DNA of 64,000 bases, taken from positions 2,480,001-2,544,000 of the forward strand of contig NZ_CP101153.1 of assembly GCF_024298825.1 (NCBI RefSeq). Reading direction: 5' to 3'. The notes under the pieces were generated by a model, which was given only the letters and a program-made list of their open reading frames with translations, was not told where the DNA came from and ran no database searches. Origin of the DNA: Haloglomus salinum (GTDB lineage Archaea; Halobacteriota; Halobacteria; Halobacteriales; Haloarculaceae). The number at the start of each line of letters is the position of its first letter. Positions within the stretch are counted from its first letter, which is position 1. A program made the position numbers and the translations under genes. Below, one piece after another: positions 16,936 to 25,614 of the stretch.

Positions 16936-17883
16936 TCAGCCATCGGGACCACCCCCGCCGAAGCGCCAGTCGTCGGTCAGCGCGTCGAGCGCCTCGTGAT
17001 GGCTGATGCCGTGCGGGGCCGTCAGTGGCGTCACCGACACGTCGCCGGCGAGGATGGCGTGACGGTCTGATTCCTCGGGGTACTGTGCGGGGTCGTGCGC
17101 GGGGAGGTGGGGCGGGTTGTCCAGGCCGAGGTCAGCCTCGATGCCGGCAGAGGCCCAGAACGTGTTGTTGAACCTGATGGTGTCGCCGTCGCGTTCGATG
17201 CGGGTGTCGTAGTCGGTCAGCGGGCTCGTGACGCGCATCTCGGCGCCGGACTGGGGCGCGATGGCGGGCGCGTTCACGTTGAGGAAGCCGACGCGCTCGC
17301 CCGCCCGCTCGCTCGTGGCCTTGCGTCCGGCGGCCGCACCGAACCCCTCGAAGCCGTCGAAGACGGCCGTTTCCAGCGCGCCCGTGACGAGGTGGCGGGT
17401 CGCGGCCGCCGGCAGGGCGTAGTCCTCCGGGTCGTCCGGGTCCGGGAGGAAGCCGGTCGGGTCGTACGCGGAGACGGCGATGGCGGGCGTCCCGAGGAAG
17501 GCCGCCTCGACGGCGGCCGCGACGGTGCCCGAGTGCCCGAGGATGTACGCGTCGAAGTTCGGCCCGACGTTACACCCCGCGACGACCAGGTCCGGGCGGT
17601 CCTCCAGCCCACGCAGGCCGAACGCGGTACAGTCCGCCGGCGTCCCGTCGACCGCGTAGACATCGTCGTCGCGCCGGGTCACCTCGACGGTGTCCGAACG
17701 CGCGCGGCCGACGCCGCTGTGGTCCGTGGTCGGCGCGGCGACCGTCACCCGTGCCTGCTCGGCGAGCGCCGTCCGGAGGGCTTCGAGCCCGGGGCTGTCG
17801 ATGCCGTCGTCGTTCGTGAGGAGGACGTGCGGGCGCTCGTCGGCGTCGGCGGGACCGCCGGCCTCGCTGGGGGTCGCGTCCAC
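16936..17883 (-). CDS. surE: 5'/3'-nucleotidase SurE
   Basis: 315 residues from a GTG at 17883. SurE signature: LLTNDDGIDSPG (metal-binding Asp pair), the Ser in TTDHSGVGRA and the NVGPNFDAYILGHSGTVAAA block. Dephosphorylates nucleoside monophosphates. The chain is longer than bacterial SurE (about 250) because of a C-terminal extension and an insert after GTPAIAVSAYDP, as is common in haloarchaea. About 15 extra residues precede the core, so the start is not fully certain. Confidence 0.92.
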   Translation of the reverse strand: MDATPSEAGGPADADERPHVLLTNDDGIDSPGLEALRTALAEQARVTVAAPTTDHSGVGRARSDTVEVTRRDDDVYAVDGTPADCTAFGLRGLEDRPDLVVAGCNVGPNFDAYILGHSGTVAAAVEAAFLGTPAIAVSAYDPTGFLPDPDDPEDYALPAAATRHLVTGALETAVFDGFEGFGAAAGRKATSERAGERVGFLNVNAPAIAPQSGAEMRVTSPLTDYDTRIERDGDTIRFNNTFWASAGIEADLGLDNPPHLPAHDPAQYPEESDRHAILAGDVSVTPLTAPHGISHHEALDALTDDWRFGGGGPDG

Positions 17884-17962
17884 ATCGGGAGAGGGAGCGC
17901 CCCGGCCTTGAACCCGCCGGCTGTGGCGGTGTTCGGAGGCCGGGGTTGGAATCTCGTGGGGG

Positions 17963-18280
17963 TCATCGAGCTGTCTCGTATCGACGTGCCCCACGGACCA
18001 TCCGGACGGTCAACAGTACGACACCGAGGAGATAGGGGAGCCATATCACCCGGTATCTCTCGAGTGGTTGTACGTACTCCGTGATGGCGACGACCATCGA
18101 AGCGACTGCGATGTAGAGGGTGTTCGTTCCGATGAAATCCGCCAGTCCCTCCCTGTCGGTGACTCGCTCCGGGTCGTAGCCGGCAATCAGGTTGAGCATC
18201 CCGCGATACTTTATCAGTATCCCGAGGGTCGCGACGAAGCCGGCTGCGAGGAAGAGCGAGATCGCTGTCTCCGTACCCAT
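17963..18280 (-). CDS. DUF3784-like small membrane protein
   Basis: 105 residues from ATG 18280. Three hydrophobic helices are seen. The block LIKYRGMLNLIAGYDPERV followed by GLADFIG is the recognisable core of DUF3784-type membrane proteins. Function unknown. Lies upstream of surE on the same strand (79-base gap) and may be co-transcribed. Confidence 0.8.
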   Translation of the reverse strand: MGTETAISLFLAAGFVATLGILIKYRGMLNLIAGYDPERVTDREGLADFIGTNTLYIAVASMVVAITEYVQPLERYRVIWLPYLLGVVLLTVRMVRGARRYETAR

Positions 18281-18498
18281 GGCCGACGGATGCTCCTGTA
18301 CGCCCAAAAATTCCCTTCCCGGAGTGTGGCGAGAGGGCCGAGCCTGTCGGGCATCGCTGGATTCGGCCGCCGACCCGGCGATGCCGCTCCCGACGAACGA
18401 GGGGTACTGCTGGGCTGTCCCAGTCGGTGTTCTCTCTCCGCCCGGTCCTCCGTCCGTGGCGCCCGGCTTGAAGTGGGGTCCCCCCCACGACTCCAACG

Positions 18499-19083
18499 AT
18501 GGGTGTGCGCGAGGTGGCCGGCCAGGCGTATCGCGAGGCGCTGCCGGCGCTCGCCGCGTCGGCCGTCGGCGGGCTCCTCGCCGGCCTGGTTCTCGGCGGG
18601 ATGCGCGCGGACCTCGGGAACGTGGAGGGGCTGCTGGTCCTTATCCCGGCGCTGCTCGCGACCCGCGGGAACGTCTACGGTTCGCTGGGCGCCCGCATCG
18701 CTACCGGCCTCCATCAGGGGCTCGTCGAGCCTCGCGTGACGGCGGGCGACGAGCGCCTCCGCGCCGCCGTCGCCGCCGCCATCGGGAACGGCCTGCTCGC
18801 GAGCCTGTTCGCCGCGACCGTCGCCTTCCTCATCCTGACGCTGCTCGGGGGGTCGCCCGCGCCGCTGCCCGTCCTGGTCGGCATCGCGCTCATCTCCGGG
18901 CTGCTCTCGGGCATCGCCCTCTCGACCGTCGTCGTGGTCGTCGTCTTCGCCGGCTACCGGCGCGGCCGCGACCCCGATACGCTGGTCGGGCCGATCGTCA
19001 CGACCGCGGGCGACGTGTTCGGGCTGACCTTCCTGCTGCTGGCGGTTCGTATCGTCGTCGGCGCGCCCGGAGGTGGGGTGTAG
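18499..19083 (+). CDS. MgtE/SLC41-type membrane half, first subunit
   Basis: 194 residues, about five helices. The conserved pore block of MgtE/SLC41 transporters, LATRGNVYGSLGARIATGLH, is present together with the acidic residue near the end in TTAGDVFGLTFL. There is no cytosolic N or CBS domain. The stop codon TAG is followed at once by the ATG of the second half, so the two are translationally coupled and presumably form a heterodimeric Mg2+ (or other divalent cation) channel. Confidence 0.85.
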   Translation: MGVREVAGQAYREALPALAASAVGGLLAGLVLGGMRADLGNVEGLLVLIPALLATRGNVYGSLGARIATGLHQGLVEPRVTAGDERLRAAVAAAIGNGLLASLFAATVAFLILTLLGGSPAPLPVLVGIALISGLLSGIALSTVVVVVVFAGYRRGRDPDTLVGPIVTTAGDVFGLTFLLLAVRIVVGAPGGGV

Positions 19084-19644
19084 ATGCCCACCGAGTGGAC
19101 CGTCCGCGCCATCACTCGCGCCACGCTCCCCGTCCTGCTGGGACTCACCCTCGTTGAACTCGTCAGTGGCCTCGTCCTCGGCTCCTTCGAGGCGACGCTG
19201 CTGCAGTACCCCTCGCTGCTGGTCCTCGTGCCTGTCACCATCGGGACCGCCGGGAACCTCGGGAGCGTACTCGCCTCGCGGCTCTCGACGGCGTTCCACC
19301 TGGGGACGCTCTCGTTCGCACCGGACGACGACCGGCTGGCCGGGAACGCGCTCGCGACCGTCCTGCTGGCGCTGACCCTGTTCCCGTTCGTCGGCGGCGG
19401 TGCGTGGGTCCTCCAGTCACTCGTCGGCGGGACGGAACTTCCGTTCCTCAGAGTCGTGCTGGTCGCGCTCGTCAGCGGTGCGGCCCTCGCTGTCCTCGCC
19501 GTCTTCGTGACCCTCGTCGCGACCTACGTCGCCTACCGCCAGGGCCTGGACCCCGACGACGTGGTCATCCCCGTCGTCACGAACGTCTGCGACGTGCTGG
19601 GTGTCGTCGTGCTGTTCCTGGCTGTCGTGCTGCTGGTTCCATAG
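19084..19644 (+). CDS. MgtE/SLC41-type membrane half, second subunit
   Basis: 186 residues, about five helices, a paralog of the preceding gene. Its pore block reads TIGTAGNLGSVLASRLSTAF and the late motif is TNVCDVLGVVVLF. Fusing this gene to its neighbour would recreate the two-repeat SLC41 layout. A 7-bp stem-loop (19671-19687) lies 26 bases after the stop and may end the transcript. Confidence 0.85.
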   Translation: MPTEWTVRAITRATLPVLLGLTLVELVSGLVLGSFEATLLQYPSLLVLVPVTIGTAGNLGSVLASRLSTAFHLGTLSFAPDDDRLAGNALATVLLALTLFPFVGGGAWVLQSLVGGTELPFLRVVLVALVSGAALAVLAVFVTLVATYVAYRQGLDPDDVVIPVVTNVCDVLGVVVLFLAVVLLVP

Positions 19645-19670
19645 TGGTCGTCCAGTCGAGATATTGCAAT

Positions 19671-19687
19671 CGGGGGTCGAACCCCCG
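19671..19687 (+). terminator. Stem-loop after the MgtE-like pair
   Basis: Seven-base stem CGGGGGT/ACCCCCG with a 3-base loop, 26 bases after the stop. No T-run follows. It also resembles a tRNA T arm missing one base, so it could instead be a remnant of that kind. Confidence 0.35.
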
Positions 19688-19736
19688 GGTACTGGGGGAA
19701 TAGCGAGAATGCTCGTGGCTGATGTCGCCGCCGCAC

Positions 19737-19901
19737 TCACCGCGCGTCCGGTTCGATGTCGGCGAGCAGGTCGAGCGCGAGCTCCGGTGCCCCCCGGTCG
19801 GCCAGTTCCTCCAGCTCGACGGCCTGCGAGTCCGTGAGCAGGTCCCGCCGGTAGTACGAGTCGACCAGTTCCTTCGTGGCGCGCGTATCCCAGGGGGTCA
19901 T
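19737..19901 (-). CDS. 54-residue acidic hypothetical protein
   Basis: A complete small gene: MTPWDTRATKELVDSYYRRD at the start, then an amphipathic helical protein rich in Leu and Glu, ending DIEPDAR. Codon use and acidity match the neighbouring genes. I do not recognise a family. The pattern of two or three helices could be a small protein-binding module. It lies 104 bases upstream, in reading direction, of nothing else on the strand except the small membrane gene at 20006. Confidence 0.65.
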   Translation of the reverse strand: MTPWDTRATKELVDSYYRRDLLTDSQAVELEELADRGAPELALDLLADIEPDAR

Positions 19902-20005
19902 ACGTTGTATCGTACTCCGTGCGGCGTGGTCGCCGGAGCGGTCCAGTTGGAGGGTGGCGGCCGAGACGTGTAGCGGTGGCGCTGGTTCCCGGATTGCGAG
20001 AACTG

Positions 20006-20188
20006 CTACTCCGTGCCGCGTGTCTCGAGGAACTCGACGACGGAGAGCGACCCGACGAACAGCGCCAGCGGGGCGACGTAGAGGCCGGCCTCCGCGAGCG
20101 GGGCCAGGGACCCGGCCGGCCAGAGGGCGACGACGAGACTCACCACCAGCAGGAGCACGACGTGGTCGCGGCGCAGTGTGAGATGCAT
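20006..20188 (-). CDS. 60-residue membrane protein, two helices
   Basis: Start ATG 20188. Basic opening MHLTLRRDHVV, then two hydrophobic segments (about 9-25 and 31-52) joined by a short loop, ending FLETRGTE. The size and helix pair fit small haloarchaeal membrane proteins of unknown role. It may share a transcript with the small acidic gene that follows (104-base gap). Confidence 0.7.
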   Translation of the reverse strand: MHLTLRRDHVVLLLVVSLVVALWPAGSLAPLAEAGLYVAPLALFVGSLSVVEFLETRGTE

Positions 20189-20354
20189 ACCCGCTCGTTC
20201 GGGCACGCGGAGCCTATCTCCCCGTACCACCCCACCGTGCGAGACGGTGGCCGGGGCCTGCCGGCTGTTGAAGTGATTCGGTCGGTAGCGCGGCTGCCAG
20301 CCACGCCTGCGCACACCCAACAGCATTAGTACGGTCGCGCCACCACCACCGGCA

Positions 20355-23345
20355 GTGAATCGGCGGGGGCTGCTGTCGCTGGTGCTGGTCGGCGTGTGCG
20401 TCGTGAGTCTCGTCGCCGCGGTGCCGCTGCTCGACCAGTCCGGGAACCCCGCCGTGCGGACGTTGCTGGGCGTGGAGGGGACGCCGACGCCGTCCGAGGG
20501 GCCGACGAAGCCGACCGTCGGCGCCGTCGAGCGCCCGTACTGGCGGTCGATGTCGTACGACCGGTACACCGGCAACGGCTGGGAACGCACCGGGAACGCG
20601 ACGGCGTACGACGGCCCGCTGTCGGGGCCCGCGGGCGACGCCGGGCGCGTGACACTCCGCCTTCGCACGGGGAGTGCGGTCCAGACGCTCCCGGCGCCGT
20701 GGAAACCCGTCCGCGTGGGGCGGAGTGTTGCCGACGAGACGCGAGTCTACGACGCCGGCCTCCAGCCGGCCGACGAGTTCCGCTCGGGCCGGGCGTTCAC
20801 GGTCACCAGCCGGGTACCGAACTGGACGGTCGCGGACCTCCGGGCCGCCGGCACCGACTATCCCGCGGCAATCGAGGAGCGCTACACCCAGCTCCCGGCC
20901 GAGACGCCGGCGCGGGTCCGACGGCTGGCCGGCAACGTCACGGCGGGCGCGGAGACGCCGTACGCGAAGGCCGTCGCCGTCGAGCGGTGGCTGGAGACGA
21001 ACAAGCGCTACTCGCTGGATGCCCGCCGGCCCGCCGACGGGTTCGCCGACACCTTCCTCTTCGAGATGGAAGCGGGTTACTGCCAGTACTTCGCCACGGG
21101 GATGGTGGCGATGCTCCGCGCCGAGGGGGTGCCAGCGCGCTACGTCTCGGGCTACTCGCCGTACGAGCAGACCGACTTCGGGACCTACACCATCCGCGGC
21201 AAGTACGCCCACACGTGGGTCGAGGTCTACTTCCCGGGTGAGGGCTGGGTGACGTTCGACCCGACGCCCGCCGCGGCGCGGGCCGCCGCGCGCGGGAGCG
21301 TCGAGGCGGACCTCGGTGGGCAGCGTGCCGCCGCCCGCCGCGCGGCTGCCGCCCGGACCCCCGGACAGGCGGGCGCCGGCGGGCCGCCGCTCGCGACCCT
21401 CCAGAGCGACACGGAGTACGTCCGCGTGAACGCCGAGGTTGACGTCGCCGGGCGTCTCGTCCCGGGGAACGAGGTGACCGTGGCCGCGCGCGCCCCCGAC
21501 ACGGGCGACCCCCTGGTCGACCATCAGGTCCGGTTCAACGGCGACCCCGTCGGCGTGACCAACGGCTCCGGGCAGGTGACCGCCAGGGTCCCGTACGCGG
21601 ACGCGCTCCGGGTGAGCGTCCACCGCCCGGTCGAGGCCACGGCGACGGGTGGCGATGACGGTGGCGGTGGCGACGACTTCCCGATAGCGACGCCGACGTC
21701 CGAGGCGGGAACGCCCGGCGGCGGCGCGGACGGCGGCGATGGCGGCACGGCTCGACCCCGCCAGCCCCGGACCGTCCAGGACCTCCGATACAGCGGCCGT
21801 TCGGTGACGCTCGGCGGCCCCATCCAGAACCTCTCGGACGAGGTCCTGTTCACCGTCACCGTCGTCGAAGGTGCCGGACGGTTCACCCCCGGGACCGGCG
21901 GCGTCCGGACGGCCACCGCAACCTCGGTCCCTGCCGGGACGGCGGCACCCGACGCGTCGGCACTCCACGCTACCCCCCGGCGGGTGACGAGCGTCCGTGC
22001 GCTGGGCGCGGCGCCCCGCGCAGCGACACGTCCGTCCGTCCGCCCGGAGAACACCACCTTCGACCTGAACACCTCCATCGACGTGGCGCTCGCCCCGCGG
22101 GCCGCTGCCGCGCCCGGCCGCGAGGTGACCGTCACGGCCGCCATCCAGGGCGTTCCGGTCGCGGACGCGACGGTTTCGGTCGCCGGAGAGACCTACACGA
22201 CCGACGCCGCCGGCCGCGCCACGTTCCCGGCGCCGTTCAGACCGCGGGCGAACGTCACCGTCCGCCGGGACGCGGCGACGGGGGCCGCGATGCTCGCGGT
22301 CCGGACCGACGAGCGGACCCTCGCCTTCGCGAGCGACCCGCGTCCCGGCGGGAACGTCAGCCTGCGCGGGTCCGTCGCGGGCGTCCCGCTCTCGGCGGCG
22401 ACGGTGACGGTGAACGAGCGCCGCGTCGCTGTGACCGACGACCGTGGGCGGGCGACGGTCCCGGTGCCGTACGCCGAACGGCTGAACGTGACTGTCCGGC
22501 GCGACCGGGTTGCCGTGAACGCCTCGCGCGACCTGTCGACCCGGCTTCGGGTCCGGCCGCGCGGCCTCGTCTATCCGGGCGGGAGCGTCGAGACGCGCGT
22601 CACGCTGGCCCGGGAGCCGGTGGCGAACGCGACCGTCTTCGTCGGCAGCGAGCCGGTCGGCCGGACGGCCGCGGACGGGTCCGTGACCGTGGACCTCCCC
22701 GTCTCGCTCGGGACGAGCGTCGGCGCCCGACGCGGCGCGGCGACCGGCGTCCACCGGGTGACACTGTGGCCGTGGTGGTTCGCCGGGCTCGCGCTGCTCG
22801 GCGCGGGCCTCGCCCTCGTCGCGTCTCGGGGCCTCGCGGCGGCCGACATCGACCTCGCCGTCGACCGGTCGCTCCTGACGCGCCCTCGCGAGCTGTTGCG
22901 GCTGCTCCGGCTGGGGGTGTTGCTGGCGGGACTGGTCGTGCTCCGGGCCGTCGCGCGCCGGCTCGGCGGCCCCGATGTCGACGTGCCCGACTTCGACGAG
23001 GACGAGCCGGCGCCCCCCGACGTGCCGGCGCCCGACGCCGACGAGAACGCCGTCTACCGGACGTGGGCGCGCTTCGCCGACGCGTTCGGCATGGCCGACC
23101 GCGCGCCCGGCGAGGTGGCTGACGAGGCGGCGCGCCGGGGGCTACCCGCCGAATCGGTCGCGCGGCTGCGCGAGGCGTTCGAGGCGGTCCGCTACGGCAG
23201 CCGCGACCCGGCGGCGACCGAGGACACGGCCCGCGAAGCGTTCCGCGAGGTCGAACGCGCCGGCCGCGAGGTGAACGCCGACGCCCGCGACGAGTCGCGC
23301 CACGGACACGACGGCGCCGGTACGAACCGGGGTGATGGCCGATGA
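20355..23345 (+). CDS. Large membrane transglutaminase-like protein
   Basis: 996 residues from GTG 20355. N-terminal anchor (5-25), then a beta domain, then a transglutaminase-like core (about 195-305) with a full catalytic triad: Cys243 in GYCQYF, His286 in YAHTWVE and Asp302 in VTFDPTP. After it come several Ig/CNA-B-like beta repeats (about 350-780) with the recurring GR.TVPVPY-type ending, two further helices (about 800-860) and a cytoplasmic DUF4129-like tail rich in acid and Arg. This is the TgpA-like plan with the catalytic domain outside the cell. First gene of a four-gene operon. Likely crosslinks or trims cell-surface protein; substrate unknown. Confidence 0.88.
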   Translation: MNRRGLLSLVLVGVCVVSLVAAVPLLDQSGNPAVRTLLGVEGTPTPSEGPTKPTVGAVERPYWRSMSYDRYTGNGWERTGNATAYDGPLSGPAGDAGRVTLRLRTGSAVQTLPAPWKPVRVGRSVADETRVYDAGLQPADEFRSGRAFTVTSRVPNWTVADLRAAGTDYPAAIEERYTQLPAETPARVRRLAGNVTAGAETPYAKAVAVERWLETNKRYSLDARRPADGFADTFLFEMEAGYCQYFATGMVAMLRAEGVPARYVSGYSPYEQTDFGTYTIRGKYAHTWVEVYFPGEGWVTFDPTPAAARAAARGSVEADLGGQRAAARRAAAARTPGQAGAGGPPLATLQSDTEYVRVNAEVDVAGRLVPGNEVTVAARAPDTGDPLVDHQVRFNGDPVGVTNGSGQVTARVPYADALRVSVHRPVEATATGGDDGGGGDDFPIATPTSEAGTPGGGADGGDGGTARPRQPRTVQDLRYSGRSVTLGGPIQNLSDEVLFTVTVVEGAGRFTPGTGGVRTATATSVPAGTAAPDASALHATPRRVTSVRALGAAPRAATRPSVRPENTTFDLNTSIDVALAPRAAAAPGREVTVTAAIQGVPVADATVSVAGETYTTDAAGRATFPAPFRPRANVTVRRDAATGAAMLAVRTDERTLAFASDPRPGGNVSLRGSVAGVPLSAATVTVNERRVAVTDDRGRATVPVPYAERLNVTVRRDRVAVNASRDLSTRLRVRPRGLVYPGGSVETRVTLAREPVANATVFVGSEPVGRTAADGSVTVDLPVSLGTSVGARRGAATGVHRVTLWPWWFAGLALLGAGLALVASRGLAAADIDLAVDRSLLTRPRELLRLLRLGVLLAGLVVLRAVARRLGGPDVDVPDFDEDEPAPPDVPAPDADENAVYRTWARFADAFGMADRAPGEVADEAARRGLPAESVARLREAFEAVRYGSRDPAATEDTAREAFREVERAGREVNADARDESRHGHDGAGTNRGDGR

Positions 23346-24019
23346 AGCGACGCGCACTGGCGGCACTGGCGGTAGCGCTGGCGGCGCTGGGTCTGCTCGC
23401 CCGCTCGGGGTCGGTACTGCCGCCGGGACTCACCGCGACCCTCGCTGCTGCCGGCCGCGCCGCCACGCCGGTCGCGGCTGGCGCCCTCGCGCTCGGCACG
23501 GCCGTCGGCGCGGCGGCCCTCGTCCGGGGACGGCTCGGCACGACGGCCGCCGACCCGGCCGCATCGTTCCGGGCCACACGGACGCCCCGTGACGACTACC
23601 CGCTGCTGGGTGCCGACGTAACTGCGGCGCTCGACCGGGTGGCGCGCGAGGGCCCCGGCGCCGACCCCGACGACCGGGCGACCGTCCAGGCGGCCGTCGA
23701 GCGTGCGGGGATGACGGTTCTCTCGCAGACCGAGGGGCTCGACGCGGAGACGGCCCGGCGCCGCTTCCGCCGCGGCGAGTGGACCCGCGACCCGGCGGTC
23801 GCGGCGTTCTGCGGGGCCGACGTACAGGTGCCGCTCCGGCGGCGACTCGACGAGGTGCTCGCACCCGACCCCCGGTTCGTCCAGCGTGCCCGCCTGACGG
23901 TCGACGCGCTGGCGACGGTCGCCGAGACTCCCTCGAACGCGGGTGCTGTCGGGGCCGCGGGCAGTGTTCGGCACGGCACGGACACGGCCACCGACCGGCC
24001 GGGGGGTGAGCGAGCGTGA
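23342..24019 (+). CDS. Membrane protein of the DUF58/transglutaminase operon (DUF7269-like)
   Basis: 225 residues. Two helices in the first 62 residues, then a soluble Ala/Arg/Asp-rich helical domain. ATG overlaps the stop of the transglutaminase gene (ATGA), and its own stop overlaps the GTG of the DUF58 gene, so the three are translationally coupled. I recall the position and layout as those of the haloarchaeal DUF7269 family; function unknown. Confidence 0.75.
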   Translation: MKRRALAALAVALAALGLLARSGSVLPPGLTATLAAAGRAATPVAAGALALGTAVGAAALVRGRLGTTAADPAASFRATRTPRDDYPLLGADVTAALDRVAREGPGADPDDRATVQAAVERAGMTVLSQTEGLDAETARRRFRRGEWTRDPAVAAFCGADVQVPLRRRLDEVLAPDPRFVQRARLTVDALATVAETPSNAGAVGAAGSVRHGTDTATDRPGGERA

Positions 24020-25614
24020 GCGACCGCGACGTCTCCCCCGATGGCGAGTCGGCGGCGGCCGACCCTCCCTCGCCGGTCTCCAGTGGGCGCTGGGCGGTCG
24101 CGGCGGGTATCGCGGTCCTCGCGCTCGGACTGGGCGTGGTGACACAGAACCGCGCGGTGCTGGTGGCTGCGGCGGTCCCGCTGGCCTTCGTCGCGTACGG
24201 TCGGCTCTCGACCACGCCGACGCCCGAGCTGGAGGCCCGGCGCTCGTTCGACCCCGCCCAGCCCGCGGTCGGCGAGCGCGTCGCGGTGACCGTCACCGTT
24301 CGCAACCGGGGACCGGCACTCCGGGACTGTCGGCTCGCGGACGCCGTCCCGGCGGCACTCGGCGTCGTCGAGGGGGTTGCCGCGTCCGCGACGACGCTCC
24401 GCCCCGGCGAGGAGACCTCGTTCACCTATCGAGTGTGCGCGCGCCGCGGCGACCACGAGTTCGGACCGGTCCGGGCAGCGGCCGTCGGCGCGGGCGCGAA
24501 CGCCGAAACCGTCGCCCTCTCGACCGAGTCACGGCTTCGCTGCCGGGCCACGGGAACGGGAGACGCGACGACCGCGCCGAACGTGAGCAGTGTCGACGGC
24601 GCCGCCGACTCGAAGGGCGGCGGCGTCGAGTTCCACGCCGTCCGCGAGTACCAGCGCTCGGACCCGCTCTCACGGGTCGACTGGCGCCGTTTCGCCCGGA
24701 CGGGCGAACTGGCGACCGTCGAGTTCCGCGAGCACCGCTCCGCGACCGTCGCCATCGTGGTCGACGCCACGGCGCCGACCTTCCAGCGGGCGGGCGACTC
24801 GGCGCCGACCGCCATCGAGTACACGCTGTTCGCCGCCGAGGGGGCGTTCGAGGCACTGCTGGAGCGTGACGCCACGGTGGCCCTCGGGTTCGTCCCGGAC
24901 GCGCCGGCCGCCCTCGGCCCGGGGAGGGGCGTCGACCACCGGACGCTGGGGCGGCGTGCGTTCGACGCCTACGGCCCCGGCGCAACCCGCCCCTCTGCCG
25001 AGGTACCCGTCGCGCTCGGTGCGGCCGGCGACCCGGCACGGCGCGACGGGGGGTCCCCCGGAGGGAACGAGCGGGACGGGCCGAGCGGACCGTCGACGGG
25101 CGCCGAGGCGGCCGATGGTAGCGGGTACGGCGGGCGCTCGACCGTCCGCTCCGACGGCGGCGACCCGTTCGGCGACGCCTTCGAACCGGCCGACGAAGCG
25201 TCCGGGGCGTCGGACGACGAGCGCCCACCCGCCGACACGGAGCCGGGTGTGTACGACCCCGACCTCGATGCCGTCTTCGGCGGCGTGCCCCGCGACACGC
25301 CGGGTGAGAACGGGGGCGATGCGGCCGACCCGGTCACGGCGCTGCGGGCGGCGCTCCCGTCGGGCGCGCGAGTGCTGTTCTGCTCGCCGCTCCTCGACGA
25401 CGAGGCGGCGTCGCTCGTGCGGACGCTCCGGGCCGACGAACACGATGTCCGGGTGCTGTCCCCGGCCCTGGATGCGCCGACGCCGGCCGCGCAACTGTCG
25501 GGGTTCGAGCGGGCGGCCCGGGTGACCGAACTCCGGGGCGAGGGTGTCGGCGTCGTGGACTGGACGGACGAACCGTTGCGCGAGGCGCTCGCTCGCACGC
25601 TCCGGGAGTGGTGA
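24016..25614 (+). CDS. DUF58 domain membrane protein
   Basis: 532 residues. Two N-terminal helices (27-62), a CARDB-like beta domain (about 75-170), then the DUF58 core with its signature EFHAVREYQRSDPLSRVDWR (about 205-225) and a von Willebrand-A-like half with IVVDA and the late VLFCSPLLDD. Between these halves sits a disordered Gly/Asp/Ser insert of about 110 residues (335-445) that standard family members lack. DUF58 proteins work with MoxR ATPases in envelope maturation. GTG start overlapping the previous stop. Confidence 0.88.
   Translation: MSDRDVSPDGESAAADPPSPVSSGRWAVAAGIAVLALGLGVVTQNRAVLVAAAVPLAFVAYGRLSTTPTPELEARRSFDPAQPAVGERVAVTVTVRNRGPALRDCRLADAVPAALGVVEGVAASATTLRPGEETSFTYRVCARRGDHEFGPVRAAAVGAGANAETVALSTESRLRCRATGTGDATTAPNVSSVDGAADSKGGGVEFHAVREYQRSDPLSRVDWRRFARTGELATVEFREHRSATVAIVVDATAPTFQRAGDSAPTAIEYTLFAAEGAFEALLERDATVALGFVPDAPAALGPGRGVDHRTLGRRAFDAYGPGATRPSAEVPVALGAAGDPARRDGGSPGGNERDGPSGPSTGAEAADGSGYGGRSTVRSDGGDPFGDAFEPADEASGASDDERPPADTEPGVYDPDLDAVFGGVPRDTPGENGGDAADPVTALRAALPSGARVLFCSPLLDDEAASLVRTLRADEHDVRVLSPALDAPTPAAQLSGFERAARVTELRGEGVGVVDWTDEPLREALARTLREW

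Noticed and set aside
20214-22754. 846-codon open frame on the minus strand
   Set aside because: It lies antisense to the transglutaminase gene. The product is Arg/Gly/Pro-rich with no domain, as expected for the mirror frame of a GC-rich haloarchaeal gene.
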